This document shows positions 24,942 through 36,897 of a DNA stretch of 64,000 nt, piece after piece; position 1 is the first letter of the stretch, and every line of letters begins with the position of its first letter. Source of the DNA: Meloidogyne chitwoodi. Lineage: Eukaryota > Nematoda > Chromadorea > Rhabditida > Meloidogynidae. Where the stretch lies: assembly GCA_015183035.1 (NCBI GenBank), contig JACZZP010000003.1, forward strand, positions 434,001-498,000, written 5' to 3'. The notes beneath the pieces are model-generated. The model made no database searches and was not told where the DNA came from. It saw only the letters and a list, made by a program, of their open reading frames with translations. The position numbers were made by a program, and so were the translations under genes.

Positions 24942-26403
24942 TTAATCGTTTATACTGTCCAATACCTAAAAATTATTTTTTTAATTTTTAAAAATAAATT
25001 AAATAAACCTTATGGCAAATTTCCTCCATCATTGGGACTGTTAAATTTTGTACATACTTTAAATTAAAAAATTTTAAAAATTTAAATTAATTTACATTGT
25101 TCCACCATTTGTTGTTTTCCTCCATTTTTGCCTTGTTTTTTGGGCCTTCTTCTATTCTGACCATTTTAAATGACATATAAAGCAGTGCTACAGCAATAAC
25201 TTCTGGTTCCCATAATAAACAAATATTACTTGAAAGAGAATCGTTAATAAAAGTCCAAGCGTTAGTCTTGAAACAAATTTATTTTTTATTTAAAAAAAAA
25301 GTTAAATAAACCACAATTTTGCTCATATAATCTTTATCAAGGTTGAAGTCTTTTGCGTATTGTAGCAAAAAGTTGTACTTGAAAATATTTAATTTAGTAA
25401 AAAAAATTTTAAAATTATTTTTTGCTTCACAAACTTTTTTTTGCTTCAGAAACATTTTTTGCTTCTGAAACTTTTTTGCTTCTGAAACTTTTTTTTTGCT
25501 TCTGAAACTTTTTTTTTTGCTTTCTGAAACTTTTTTTTTTCTTAAAGTTAAAATATTAATTAAATCTTACTGGATGTTCAACATGAACATCAAAACGAAG
25601 TGTTTGGAGTAAAATACGTTCAAGTAGGATTAGTTCATCCTTAATTTAATAATTTAAATTTAAAAAATAAAATAAAAATAAACCATTGAATTTTTTCCAT
25701 AAAAATGTCCTGGATATTTATCTTTAGCCGTTTGAACCAAATCTCGACATTTTTTTGGTGTTTCTTCTACTTTTCCGGCAAGAAATAGACAAGCCAAAGC
25801 CATCATCTATTAAAATTAAATAATTATATTTTCCAAGCAAAAGAAAAAAACAACTTTTCCGGAAATAATTGTTAACTAACTTAAAATATTTTCCGGAAAA
25901 ATAAAATATGTTTTCCGGAGTTTTTTTAATAAATAAAACTGTATGTTTTCCGGAAAGGAAATTAAGAATTAAAAATAACTTAAAATAGAACATGTTTTCC
26001 GGAGTTTATTTTCCGGAGTTTATTTTCCGGAATTATTAATACAAATATAAGTATATAGTAAATATATTAATATATAATTCTTCCGGAATTATATATATTT
26101 AAAATTAACAAAATACATACATGCGGTGGATAATCAGCAAAGTTATTAAACATGTAAAATCGGTGAAAGAAAACACTAGCAGTGGCTAAAGTTGGATTTG
26201 TCTTTCTAAAATTTTTAATTTAAAAATTTTTTAAAAAATTCAAAAAAAACTAACAAATTTAAAGATTTTCCCATTTCTTTAATCATTCCAATACCTTTTT
26301 TTCTTAATCTGTTTTCTTCTGCCACGGATATACCAAAACGAACAATTGAAGGCGTATTTTTTAAATCTTCTAGGTTCCAGAGCCAATTGGTATTCACACT
26401 CAT
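24942..26403 (-). CDS. ccnk-1: cyclin K
   Basis: Regulatory partner of CDK12/CDK13 kinases that phosphorylate the RNA polymerase II tail during elongation. Eight exons in phase give 244 aa: 26255-26403, 26121-26205, 25684-25806, 25571-25639, 25312-25377, 25096-25266, 25009-25056, 24942-24965. The cyclin box reads through [79 protein letters not shown] and [18 protein letters not shown], which follows cyclin K more closely than cyclin T. It ends EEICHKVLDSIND, at the end of the second cyclin fold, so the long proline-rich C-terminus of vertebrate cyclin K is absent. Either the nematode form is short or a further exon was missed. Confidence 0.9.
25420..25535. repeat. TTTTTGCTTCTGAAAC tandem repeat in cyclin K intron
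   Basis: Six imperfect units of TTTTTTGCTTCTGAAACT (first units TTCACAAAC and TTCAGAAAC) are head to tail. The reverse-complement unit (GTTTCAG...GAAGCAAAA) fills an intron of FRA10AC1 at 60715-61070. Confidence 0.8.
25845..26095. repeat. cluster of TTTTCCGGA(A/G) motifs in cyclin K intron 2
   Basis: At least nine copies of TTTTCCGGAA or TTTTCCGGAG are irregularly spaced, the last few as a direct repeat with TTTATTTTCCGGAGTT units. The same palindromic TTCCGGAA core is the basis of the 24-bp repeat at 38238-38492. Confidence 0.75.
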
Positions 26404-27010
26404 TTTTCTAAATTTAAAAATTAAAAGTTTACAAAAAAAAAATGATAAAAAAAAGCAAACAAAAAAATCATCACTGGAAATTAAAATTTTAATTTTTCAA
26501 AGACGAATAAATTCAAATTAATTTTTATTATAATTTTTTGAAGCGATTGTTTTAAACTGTGTTAAAATTAAATTTAAAAATGTCAGCTTTATAATTGATA
26601 TTTTTAAGCTGCTTCTTTTTTTTCTATTTAAAATTTCTACTTTATTTTTATTTTCATTAAAAATTCTAAAGAAATACACATTTTTTGTTGCTTTTTTGTC
26701 GATTTTTCGATTATTTGATGTTTTGATCTTTTCTCTAATTTTACTCAACGAAGTAGAGCCCAGAATTTTGAAAAAACCGGGAACGGGGAACGGGATGAAA
26801 AATAAAATGACCGGGAGGACCAAGGACCTGGAAAACGAGAATTCACATTCCCTTTTTTCCCGGTCCGAAAGATTACCATGAAAAATTTAAAAATTACCGG
26901 GAAACGGGATCGGAAGATTTCCCCGTTTCATGTTTTACAATGAAGACTTTCTTTATTTTCTTTTATTGTTTCTTAATTTCTTTTTTAGTTAAAAATTATA
27001 AAAATTTAAA
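26404..27010. promoter_or_regulatory. divergent intergenic region between cyclin K (-) and an RRM-like gene (+)
   Basis: 607 bp between two start codons facing away from each other, so it probably contains both promoters. It includes a GC-rich stretch (26762-26930) with repeated ACCGGGAACGGGGAACGGGA and TCCCGGTC-type units, similar to the GC-rich clusters at 6105-6190 and 15757-15835. This could be a small inverted element or a control region; sequence alone does not decide. Confidence 0.4.
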
Positions 27011-29125
27011 ATGGAAGCATCAGCAGAAATGAAATGGGGGTTAATTTGTTCAGTTGAAGACCAGGAAATTATGAAGGAATTTGTGTATTTTTATTTTTTT
27101 AAATTTAATTTTTATATTAATTTTTTATTTTTAGTGACTTTAGTGTTTGGATGATTAAACAGCTGGAAAAGAGTGCCTCAACGTTGAAACTTGGACATAG
27201 ATTCGTTGAAACGCCGACCTTTGTTTTGTAAGGTTTATTTTTATTTAAAAACCAGAAACCGGGAAGAGGGACTTGGACAGTTTCCGCCGTTTCAGGCTCT
27301 ACTTTATACCACTAAATTATTTTTTTCTTCAAAAGAATTATTAAAAATCTTATTTTATTTTAAAAGACATGCAGTTCCCGGTTCAATCGACCAATCTCGT
27401 GAATGTTATGAAACGATTGCTAATAAACATCCACAAGTTATTTATGTAATTCATATTCTTCCAAGTAAAGATTCTATTGAATATCAACTTTTAAAAGAAC
27501 ACACACTTGCGGGGGCACTTGTTGGACAAGGTTTATTTTTTTAAAAGAAGAGAATTTAATATATTTTTAAAGGAGTTCTTGCTGAAAATGCTTTAGCTTA
27601 TTTTAAATGTTATGAATTAGACGAAGTTATGGCTAACATGAATCAATGGATTGGAAGACGACTTGCACAAATTACGGCACGAAGAACGTAACGAATTTTA
27701 TTTTTTAAGAAAGAAAAGTTTTGGGGGATTATTATGACAATTTTTGAGAATTCCTAAAGTTTATCTGAGCAGCAGAATCAAAAAAAAAGTTTGCATTTTT
27801 AAAGTTTAGTGTGTGTTGATTTTTTGGTTTGTTTTGGTGTGTTTTTATTAGATTTTTTAGTGAAAAAGAAGAAAAAGAAGCTGAAAATAATAAAATTTGT
27901 TTAAACGAAGAAGAAGAAGAAAAATCTAATAATTGGGTTAAAGAAAATAATCAAAAAATTCAAAATTTTTTTGCGGACAATATTTGCGGACAAAATCAAC
28001 GAAATTATCAAAATAATAATAATTTTAATTTTAAACAAAAATATAATAATAATAGGAAAGATAATTATCGTTTAACTGTTGCAACTGGGGCAAATGCTAT
28101 TATTACTACGCAACATAAGAAGAATTGTTCTTCTCCTACACGTCGTTATTGTCGTTCTCCGCAAAATAATTGTAGTAATAATTTTGAATATCCTGTGGAT
28201 GTTGTTTTTAATTCTTCTTCAATTCAGTGTTTGTTTGTTTTTTTTTAATTAATTTTTTAATTGAAAAAGACCTTTGCGGATAAAAAATTTTTTGCGGACA
28301 GATTTTGCGGACAAAATTTTTTGCAGCAAACTTAAATTAAAAAAAAATTTTTAAATTTTGAAGGCAATCGTTTTGGTAATATTAATTGTCCTCAACCAAA
28401 TACCAAGCCTTTGTATCGACAAAATAATTTTAATTCTAATGAAGTGGGAATGGAACGTGATAAGGAGGTTATTGTTAAAGGTTAATATTCTATTTATATT
28501 TTTGTTTAAAATTAAAATAATTTAAAAACAATTTTTAAAAAATGTAGATTCAATTTTTTAAAAATTTCCTGTCCTTCGGTCAAAAAATAAAAATTTTTTC
28601 TTCTGACCATTTTGTCCGTTGGACATTTTGTCCGTTGACCATTTTGTCTTTTGGACATTTTGAAATTTTTTTCCTTTATTTTAGGTTTTCCACCCAATTT
28701 CAATAAATTCCAAATTGCTTCATTATTCTCTGACTTTCGTCCTTTAAATGTTCAACACAAGGAGGGATGTGAAGCCATCGTTCAATTTGCCAATAAATTT
28801 CAAGCTGTTCAAATTATTGAATTATATAATGGAAAAAAATATGAAGACGAAGGGTTTATTTTAAATGTAATATATTTTTTAAAATATGAAAGAAAATTGG
28901 GCATTGGTATTTTTTAAATTCCCCGGGGAATTAAAAAAATTAAAAATTAAGGGAATTTTATTTTAAAAAAAAAAGATTCGAACAGCATCAAATGAAGATC
29001 TTATTAAACAAGTTGGTTTAGTTAAAACAAAATTGGCTCGACTTTTATTAATGTCAACAACAGAAAAAGTTGTAGGTAAAGAAAATGTAATTACTCAAAG
29101 TGATGAAGATAAAGCAGGATGGTAA
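27011..29125 (+). CDS. unrecognised protein with a C-terminal RRM-like fold
   Basis: Eight exons join in phase to 423 aa: 27011-27084, 27135-27227, 27367-27530, 27573-27687, 27852-28228, 28364-28480, 28685-28866, 28976-29125. The N-terminal 150 residues are a compact, non-repetitive domain (VIYVIHILPSKDSIEYQLLK, AYFKCYELDEVMANMNQWIG) that I cannot place. The middle (exon 5) is Asn/Glu/Lys-rich with a Cys/Arg-rich SPTRRYCRSPQNNC patch. Exon 7 encodes beta-alpha-beta sequence, GFPPNFNKFQIASLFSDF ... CEAIVQFANKFQAVQIIELY, resembling an RRM of the GFPP-helix type. The last exon stops directly after DKAGW. Part of exon 5 (27968-27998) consists of the TTGCGGACA repeat found in non-coding DNA nearby. 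An RNA-binding role is inference. Confidence 0.6.
28268..28316. repeat. TTTGCGGA(C/T)A repeat in intron
   Basis: Three units of TTTGCGGATA/TTTGCGGACA occur just after exon 5 of the RRM-like gene. Two more units lie inside the exon itself. The same motif forms the ends of the foldback at 23994-24184 and appears inverted near 765-800. Confidence 0.65.
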
Positions 29126-31116
29126 ATATTAAATATTAGATAAATATTAAATTAAAAAACATTTATTTCATTTTACATATTTTTTTATCTTTAAAAAATG
29201 ATAAAAAACCTCTCCCATTTTTAAACTATAACAATAAGAACTTTTAATAGAATTTGTCTTACGAGAGGATAGGAAAAACAAAATAAGGAAATTTAGGAGG
29301 AAATGATGAGTAAATTACTGGTAATTGAAATAGATGGCTTAGTTCACAGTTTATTTTCTACTGAACAAAATGGTAAGAGACAAAATGGTCATAACTTGCG
29401 TAATTTTATTTGGATAAAATAAACAATTAACATTTTGTCCTTAGACCTTTTTGTCTATTGGACAAGGTATACTAAAAGAAAACACATTATTCTTCCCTAT
29501 TTTTTGCATAACAAAGTATACCCCCCCCCCCCCCCCTCATATCACCTTTCTTAATTTATAAGGTACCTCCCCCTTATATTTTGCTTTTTTTAAATTTATA
29601 AATAGAAAAATAAATCTCCCACTTAATTTTTTGTAAAAATACTTGTATTTAATCCCCATTTTTGTACTTTTAGAAAATTAAAACAAATAAAATTAAATTT
29701 AAAAAAATAAAATTAAATGCTAATATAAAAATAGATTTTTCCTCCCAATTTGTCTTCATTAATTTTTATTAAAAATTTTTTTTAAATTATTAAATTCTCA
29801 TCTCCTTAACTAAAATAAAAAAATTTAAGTATTTTTATCTTATTTTCTAAATAGAAAAAGAGAAAATTAAAAGTTTATCCACTAAAAGGCATCGAACCTA
29901 CAATCTCACCATTGCTTGCTATTGACTTTGTTAATTAATAATCGGGGACTTTACCGACTGAGCCACAAGGCGACACTTTAATCTTCTCTTTTAATTTATC
30001 TTATACTCACGCCTAAGCGTTTTAACTGCTAGTAGCGATCTTTGGAATAATTCAAATAAAATTTAATAATTTATAACAGAGAAAAATTGAAAAATAAGCA
30101 ATCAGAGATTTCGAAACTGAAAAAAAAATTCAAAAATTGAAAATAAAATTTTTTAAATAAAATATTGAAATATCTCATGTCTGTATTTCATTTTTAATTA
30201 ATTTAATCTGCCAAAAGCAAAATTAAATAATTTTTGGTGGCATAAAAATAGTCTGTCTGTCAGTTTGACATCAAAGAGATAATTTATTTTAAAAAATTTT
30301 TCGAAAAAATAAAAAAAAAAAATTCGGCTTTTCGGTTTTTTTTTTAATTTTCCCAACCACCCAAATTAATGTCTATACTTTATTTGAACTTTTATCAGTC
30401 ACACTTAAAGTTCAAATAATTAAAATATGTCACAACCATTATTTTAGTCTAGTTGTATTTTAAAGGGGGTGGAGTCAACATTTAATTTTTTTTAGTCAAA
30501 TGAAAAAATTTAAAAGAAAATTTATTTTACATTTTTATATTAATTTTAAATTAAAATTATTTTTTTTTAATAAAAAATTAATTAAAAAAATTAAATGAGG
30601 AAAATAGGGTAATTTTAGAGAGGGTCGTTAAGGCGCGATAAAATAAGTATAGGCGCGATCGCCTATAAGTTTTAAATAAATGAGTCTAAAATTATTCAAT
30701 TTTGTTTAAATAATCTAAATCTGGTTTTTTACAAATTTTCAAAAATTTCAATTTTTTAATTCAATATTTTTAAAAATTAAAGTTAAAAAATGGGTGAAAA
30801 TGGCGCATTTTTTGCACTTTTTTGCCCACAACTTTTTAATTAATGAATAAAAAATTTTGAAATTTATAGAAAAGATAGATTAGATTATAATTAATATTTA
30901 TTAAAAAAATTTTAGTTTCATCATTATTACCCAACTTTGTTGACGCGCGCCCAAACGCTTGCGCCCAAACAAACACCAAACCAGGCTAATTTTTCCTTTA
31001 ACGCGCGCACCTATACACTCTTTTTACCTCTTAATTTATTAATTTTATTAATTTTTAGATTTAATTAAAGCAAACAAAATTTAAAAAAAAATAAAAAAGG
31101 AAAGCAAAAAATTAAA
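29126..31116. other. 2-kb spacer before the monooxygenase array
   Basis: Contains a 16-nt poly-C run at about 29521-29536, a TTTTGTCC/GGACAAAA-type inverted pair at 29380-29465, one tRNA-like sequence (29880-29974) and a small patch of GCGCGC sequence at 30935-31010 (ACGCGCGCCCAAACG-type). The rest is A/T-rich without a credible gene. Confidence 0.45.
29880..29974 (-). repeat. degenerate tRNA-like sequence
   Basis: On the minus strand, GTGGCTCAGTCGGTAAAG resembles an A box and TAGGTTCGATGCC a B box, separated by an over-long AT-rich middle of about 45 nt. The T-stem pairs only partly. It may be a pseudogene or have an intron-like insertion. Confidence 0.5.
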
Positions 31117-34100
31117 ATGTTTTTGCTTTTTTATTTTTCTTTTATTTTTGCTTCATTTTTAATTAAAAATGAAGCATTAACAACAATTCAAAATAATGTT
31201 GCTTTTGCTACATTTCCTTCAACTGATGAAGATAAACGTTACAAATTTGATAAAGGTACCTATTTTTTATTTGAAAAAAAATATTTCAGTAAAAAAGTTA
31301 ATTTTTTATTAAAGTGTATTTTTGGGTCAAATTGGGACATAGATGTTCTTATAATCATTTTTTATTTCCCAATGTACTTATAAGAAAGTTAAATTTAAAT
31401 AAACTTTTTTAAAAAAAGTTGCGCCCAAACGTCTCCCCGTCTGTAATTGAAAAAGTGCATTTTTACAAATTGCCAAAAAATCCCCGTTTACATGAGAAAA
31501 TTTAAAAAGTGCATTTAGCTTGCCAAAAATACAAAAGTGCATAATTTTTGTATTTTTTATAAAATACAAAAATTGAGAAAATTGTCCAAAAGATCAAATC
31601 TACCCATTTGGACGAGGGGGGAATTTTAAAAAATTTTTTTATTTTTTATTTTTTAGCCAAAGGCTTTGAAGATTGGCGTAAAAATCAATTAATAAGTATA
31701 TTAGAGTCTGAAGGAAGTACTCAATCTAATGATGTAATACAATTTGAAGAATTTGAATATATCATTAAAAATTGGGAAGAAAATAAATTTAAAAATAAAT
31801 TAAAAAATATAATTAAAAAATTTGTAAAAAAAATTAAAAAATTTGAAAACAAAAATTTTGAAAATTATAATTGTCAAGTTGAGACTGTTAAAAATGTAAT
31901 AAATAAATATGACACCGAAACGGCTTTGAAAATAAGTGAAACTGAAGGTAAATAAAAATGGTGGAACGGGCCGAGCTTCAGAAATTATAACACAAGAACG
32001 GTTAGTTCATTTTAAGTGTTTATGGTACCATTTGATAGAGCAGAAAATGTTCTACAAAATACCAAAAAATGAGAATTTTTGGAAAATTTGAAAAAGAGTT
32101 GTAGTCAAAAAAACCTCCAAAAATTGAATTTTTTCAAAAAACTTTTAGTTTTTTGACCATAACTTTTTTTCCAAGTTTGCAAAAATTCTGATTTTTTGGT
32201 ATTTTGTAGAACATTTTCTGCTCTATCAAATGGTACCATAAACACTTAAAATGAACTAACCGTTCTTGTGTTATAATTGCTGGCGCTCAGTTGACTCTTA
32301 CCCAAAAAAGAGATTAGAATGTTCGTTATATTCTAAAATTTTGAAATTTTTTCACTTATTTAACTAAAAATTACTCAAATTTACACTTTTAACATTCTTC
32401 TCTTTCTCTCAAATTTAGAAATTGACTGCTTCAAATATTTTTCACCCACAAATGTTAACAAAAAAGTCAATTTTTACGAAGAAAAATTTAAAAAATTAAT
32501 TGAATTAATTATTCAATGTAAAATATTTATTAGAGATATAAACTCTGATAGAGAAGAAGGGTCTTATTTAGATATATTTTCTTTTATGGAAAAGGGATCT
32601 GTCCAAGGATCTGTTGACGGAATTAAAGAGGAGAAGAGTCAAAAATCCTTTTTGACTTTAAAAAATATTTTTAATTTATCTAAAATTCAAAGTAAAAAAA
32701 TAGATAAAGCTATAATTAAAAAAATTTATTTGGAACACTTGGAAAACAAAAAAATAGAAAATAATCAAAATAAAAAAGAATATAAACATGCAATTGTACA
32801 GGGTGCAGGGCCTATTGGATTATATGCTTCATTTAAACTATTTATTGGTAAAATAATTAAATAAAATTATTAAAAAATTATTTTTAAATTTTTAATATTT
32901 TTAAATTAATTTAAAAGATTTTTGTAAATTATTATTTCGAAATTTCGGTTTTTGAAAGTCGAAATTAGTTATTTTTAATAATTTATGGGAAGAAATATAG
33001 TAGAAAAAATGATGAGTCAACTAATGTTATTTGTTGGTGTAGTCGGTAAGGCGTTCGCCTCAAACTTTCTTCCGACGCAATATGGGCAAGGTTCGAATCC
33101 TTTCTGTGGAAAATAACTTTATTTTATCAAAATCAACTTTTAATTTTTTTTTTTAATTTCAAAAAAAATTCCTCTTATAATTAAAAATTTTTTCCAGAGG
33201 GAATAAATGTTACTCTAGTAAATAATCGTTCTGAAGAGTATATAAGAAATCAACTGGTCATTTTCGATCGTAAATGGATGCTACAATTACGCTTTTTTAT
33301 TGGTACCGAATTTGATAAATTATTTATAGAAAAAGGATCAAAAGGAAAAATGTTAGACGAAGAACTTGGCTTAATAAATATAAAATATTTAGAAAATGCA
33401 TTAAAAGAACAATTAAAGAAAATATCAAAATATGTGGATGAAGAAGAGAAAAAAGAGGCAAAAAGACAAGAAAAATCATTTTTGAAATTAATTTATGAAG
33501 TGGCAGTTTTGGACATTAAAACAGACAAAGAAATGCCATTAGCTGTTTTGGGTACTCCAGAAAAACAATTTAATCCAATAGAATATATTAATTATAAAAA
33601 AGAGTTAATACAAGCAATGAAGGAAATTATAAAAAATAAAAGGGAATATTTAAATTTAGAAGATATTCCATTGGAGGAAAAGGTTGAAATAGAGCAAGAA
33701 GCAAATGAAATAATTATTAAGAAAAATAATAAAATAATTAAAAGAAAAACAAAAGAAAATAAAAAATATATTTTTAATCATTTACACAGTAAATATAATT
33801 TTACTACTTTAAGAAATTATAAAGAAAGTAAAAAAGTAGAACAACTTGCTAAACTACAAATTGAAGGAAAAGCTTTTGAATTAAAAAATTTAAAAGAAGA
33901 ATTTAATTATTTAAATCTAAACTTTTATTTTAATGATGAAGAAAAAGAAATTGTTGAAATTCCTTTTGATTTATTTTTTTGTGTTGGTGGTGCAGCTGAC
34001 CAAATACGGAATAAACATTTGGGTAATGTTTTAATTAAATAAAACAATTCATTTTTACAAAATGTCAGTAAGGGTAAAATGTGACAAAATGCCAGTAAGA

Positions 34101-35625
34101 GTAAAAAGTGACAAAATGTCACTAAAGGTAGAATATGACAAAATGCCAGTAAGGGTAAAATTGACAAAATGTCAGTAAGAGTAAAATGTGACAAATGATA
34201 AAAAAAATTTTAATTTTAAGAAGAACCAAAAAAATTGACCGAAGCAGTAAACCATGGAGTAACAATTTTTAACAAAAAATATAATGACAATATTTTTGGG
34301 GCTGCTTCAATTACAAAACCAGTAGCTGAAATGGAAGAATTTATAAAAAAGGAAAATATAAAAGAATTAATTAATGAAGCTAAATTTCTGCCTGAAGAAT
34401 TTATTAAAAAATATTCTAAAATAACTGACAAAATTATTAAAAAAAATTATCAAGAGAGAAACAATAAAAGACGTAAATTAAACGATGATAAAGGTTGGTA
34501 CATTCGAACGCTTATAACTTTGCGAACTGAGGGAATAAAATTATGAAATTTTGTGTGGATATCAGCTAAAGGGTCTTCTGTTTATTCCCCAAATTTCAAA
34601 ATTTTTGGACAATAATTGCCAAAGTTATGCTCAAAAATATGAGTATTGCAATGAACATAATCAAAGTAAATAACTCACCAAATTTCAAATCAAAAATTTT
34701 AAAATTTGGGAAATAAATAGAAGACCCCTTAGTTGTTATCCACACGAAATTTCACAATTTTATTCCCTCAGTTCGCAAAGTTATAAGCGCGCGCCGAAAC
34801 GTCTTTCTTCTATGTTTAAGGTTCCGAAGAAGAAAAAATAACTATAAATTTATTTGAAACGAATCCAACATTGTATATGTCTTCAAATACACCTAAAGAA
34901 TTAGTTAATTTTGTTGAAGAATTTAAAAATGAAAGAAAAAAGGTATTATTGGAAGAGAGTAAATTAAAAAAATTTGACAATTTTCACGTTGAATTGCAAA
35001 AAAGATGGGCAAAAGCATTATTTAATTTTGCATATTTTATTAAATATAATGACAAAGGAAAAGTAGAAATTAAAGAAAAAGACGAGGAAATTCAAAAAGA
35101 AAATTTAACAAAAATTGAAGAAATTGAACAAAAACAAATTCTATATTTTGACCCTTACAGTATAAATACAAATACATTTTGGGTTGAAATCAAAGGAATT
35201 GACAATCCTGTAAAAGAAATTAAATTTGAAAAAAATGAAGAAAAAAGTTCAGTAATTATAGCAGCTATAGGAGATGCAAACACAAGTGCTCATTTTAAGA
35301 CTCTAAGTGGTATGAGTACAGGCAAGTTTATTTAATTATAGGAGAAGGAATTGATAAAAGAGTCTCTAATTTTTAATTAATTTAAATAAATTTTTTTTAA
35401 TTAAAAAATTTTTTTTTTAATTTTTTTAAAATTTTTTAAGGACGATTTGGAGTAGATATAACAATTTCTACAATTAAAAAATACAAAAAAAGCAAAAAAA
35501 TAAATAATTTGGCGAAAAAGCTAATTATTGCCCTGAAGAAAGTGAGAAAACGAGTACTTGAAAAAGCACAAGTTTTTGCAAAAATACTTCCAGGGGTAAA
35601 ATTTAACCTTTTGAAAGAGGATTGA
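31117..35625 (+). CDS. secreted MICAL-like flavin monooxygenase, copy A
   Basis: Predicted secreted FAD-dependent monooxygenase; substrate unknown. Seven exons in phase, 880 aa: 31117-31255, 31657-31947, 32419-32847, 33198-34022, 34221-34493, 34821-35321, 35441-35625. A hydrophobic signal peptide (FLLFYFSFIFASFLI) opens the protein. The FAD dinucleotide motif HAIVQGAGPIGLYASFKLF is near residue 275. It is followed by NVTLVNNRSEEYIRNQ ... MLQLRFFIGTEFDKLF, laid out as in MICAL/group A monooxygenases. A DG-type segment FDLFFCVGGAADQIRNKH and the GD motif IIAAIGDANTSAHFKTLSG precede a basic C-terminus. It is the most diverged copy, lacks the MKRKTTK start of B-E and has two extra introns. The exon 6 donor is GC (ACAG|GCAAGT). 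The gene looks intact. Confidence 0.75.
31983..32278. mobile_element. foldback element forming most of copy A intron 2
   Basis: Nearly perfect arms of about 100 bp: AATTATAACACAAGAACGGT then TAGTTCATTTTAAGTG and TATGGTACCATTTGATAGAG on the left, mirrored on the right. The host intron (31948-32418) is absent from copies B-E. Confidence 0.85.
33033..33110 (+). repeat. intronic tRNA-like sequence, copy A
   Basis: A box GTTGGTGTAGTCGGTAAGGC and B box AAGGTTCGAATCCTT, 78 bp overall, in the intron between the FAD-motif exon and the next exon. The T-stem pairs four of five positions; the acceptor stem does not pair well. Confidence 0.7.
34058..34198. repeat. GACAAAATGTCAGTAAGGGTAAAA tandem repeat
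   Basis: Five imperfect units of about 27 bp in copy A intron 4. Two to three further units occur at 36117-36182, and single relics (GACAAAATGTCACTAAG-type) occur in the equivalent introns of copies B, C and D. Confidence 0.75.
34508..34790. mobile_element. foldback element forming most of copy A intron 5
   Basis: The left arm is CGCTTATAACTTTGCGAACT followed by GAGGGAATAAAATT; the right arm is AATTTTATTCCCTCAGTTCG then CAAAGTTATAAGCG. It nearly fills the 327-bp intron 34494-34820, which is absent from copies B-E. Confidence 0.85.
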
Positions 35626-36897
35626 AAAAAATAAATTAAAAAATATAGTTGACTCTTTTTATAAGACACACCTTTAAATAATTACAGAATATAAGAACAC
35701 TCAATTACTGGTTCTGAAACGGCGTTTTATTAAAAAATATATAAAAAAGGTCAGTTATAAGGAGAACTGTGGTACAATCCTTAAAGTGTCCTTATAACAA
35801 GAGTCAATTTAATTTGTTTTTTATTTTTGGCCAGTTGGTAGCGGCCAATCGAGAACATTTCCTCTATTTTTTAGTTTTTAAAATTTTTTTTTAATTTTTT
35901 TAATTTTATTTCCTCTGTGAGGAACAAATTCCTCTGAATTTAATTTAACCTCAAAGAAATTTTTTAGTTAAATATTGTCTCTTTTTGAATTATATTATTT
36001 TAAATGTTTTCTTTAAAGTTTGATAAAATTATTATTTTTATTTGTTTTAATTTTAAGAGGATTATTTATTAAAATTATTATGCTTAACTGATGTTTAAGG
36101 AACAGGCGTTAGTAAAGACGAAATGTCAGTAAGGATAAAATATGACAAAATGTCAGTAAGGGTAAAATATGACAAAATGTCATTAGAGAGGCGTTTAAAG
36201 TTGTCCAATTTTATGCAAATTTCTCATGAATCAGTCTTATTAAAAAGTGTCAAAATATAAACTCTCTCAAAATAAATAAATACATATTATCACCCAAGGG
36301 AAATTAAAAACCAATTTATTATTTTCTATAATTTTTCTTCCTTTTTATTTAAATAAATAAAAAAATATTCTTCTCACTTTAAAACAATTTTTTTATTCCT
36401 CAGCTTTTCTCTTCTTTATTTCTCTTTTAAAAAGCTCAATTGAATTAGTTAAGTCCCTAAAGGAAAATGTATTTTTGAGGCAAAAAAGGAAGGAAATCGA
36501 GTAGATATTAGTTAGTACATATACACACAACTGTTTGCTTATCCCCCTTTTTTTACTCTTGTTGTTCTTTTTTTTTTACTTTTTAACTGCCTTAGGCACT
36601 TGGCATCTGCGCTAAAGGAAAATCTGATGAAATTAGAGGGGAAACTTTTTTCCACACTTTTCAGACACAAACACGGACATTTTTAATTTTTTTATTTGTA
36701 TTTTTTGTCTTTAGAAAACACCTTTTTTAATTTTTAATGAAAGGGGAAAATTTGTTTTTTAATTAAATAAATATTAAAATTATTTTTAGGCTATTTTTCA
36801 GTGTTTTCCAATGAAAATGTTTATTTTTTTCTAATTTAATAATTTTTAATTTATTTTTTTAAATTAGTCAAATACCTCTTTTTTCCTTTTTAATATT

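Noticed and set aside
29521..29536. 16-nt poly-C run
   Set aside because: Striking in AT-rich DNA but without flanking structure; may be a sequencing artefact or a simple repeat.
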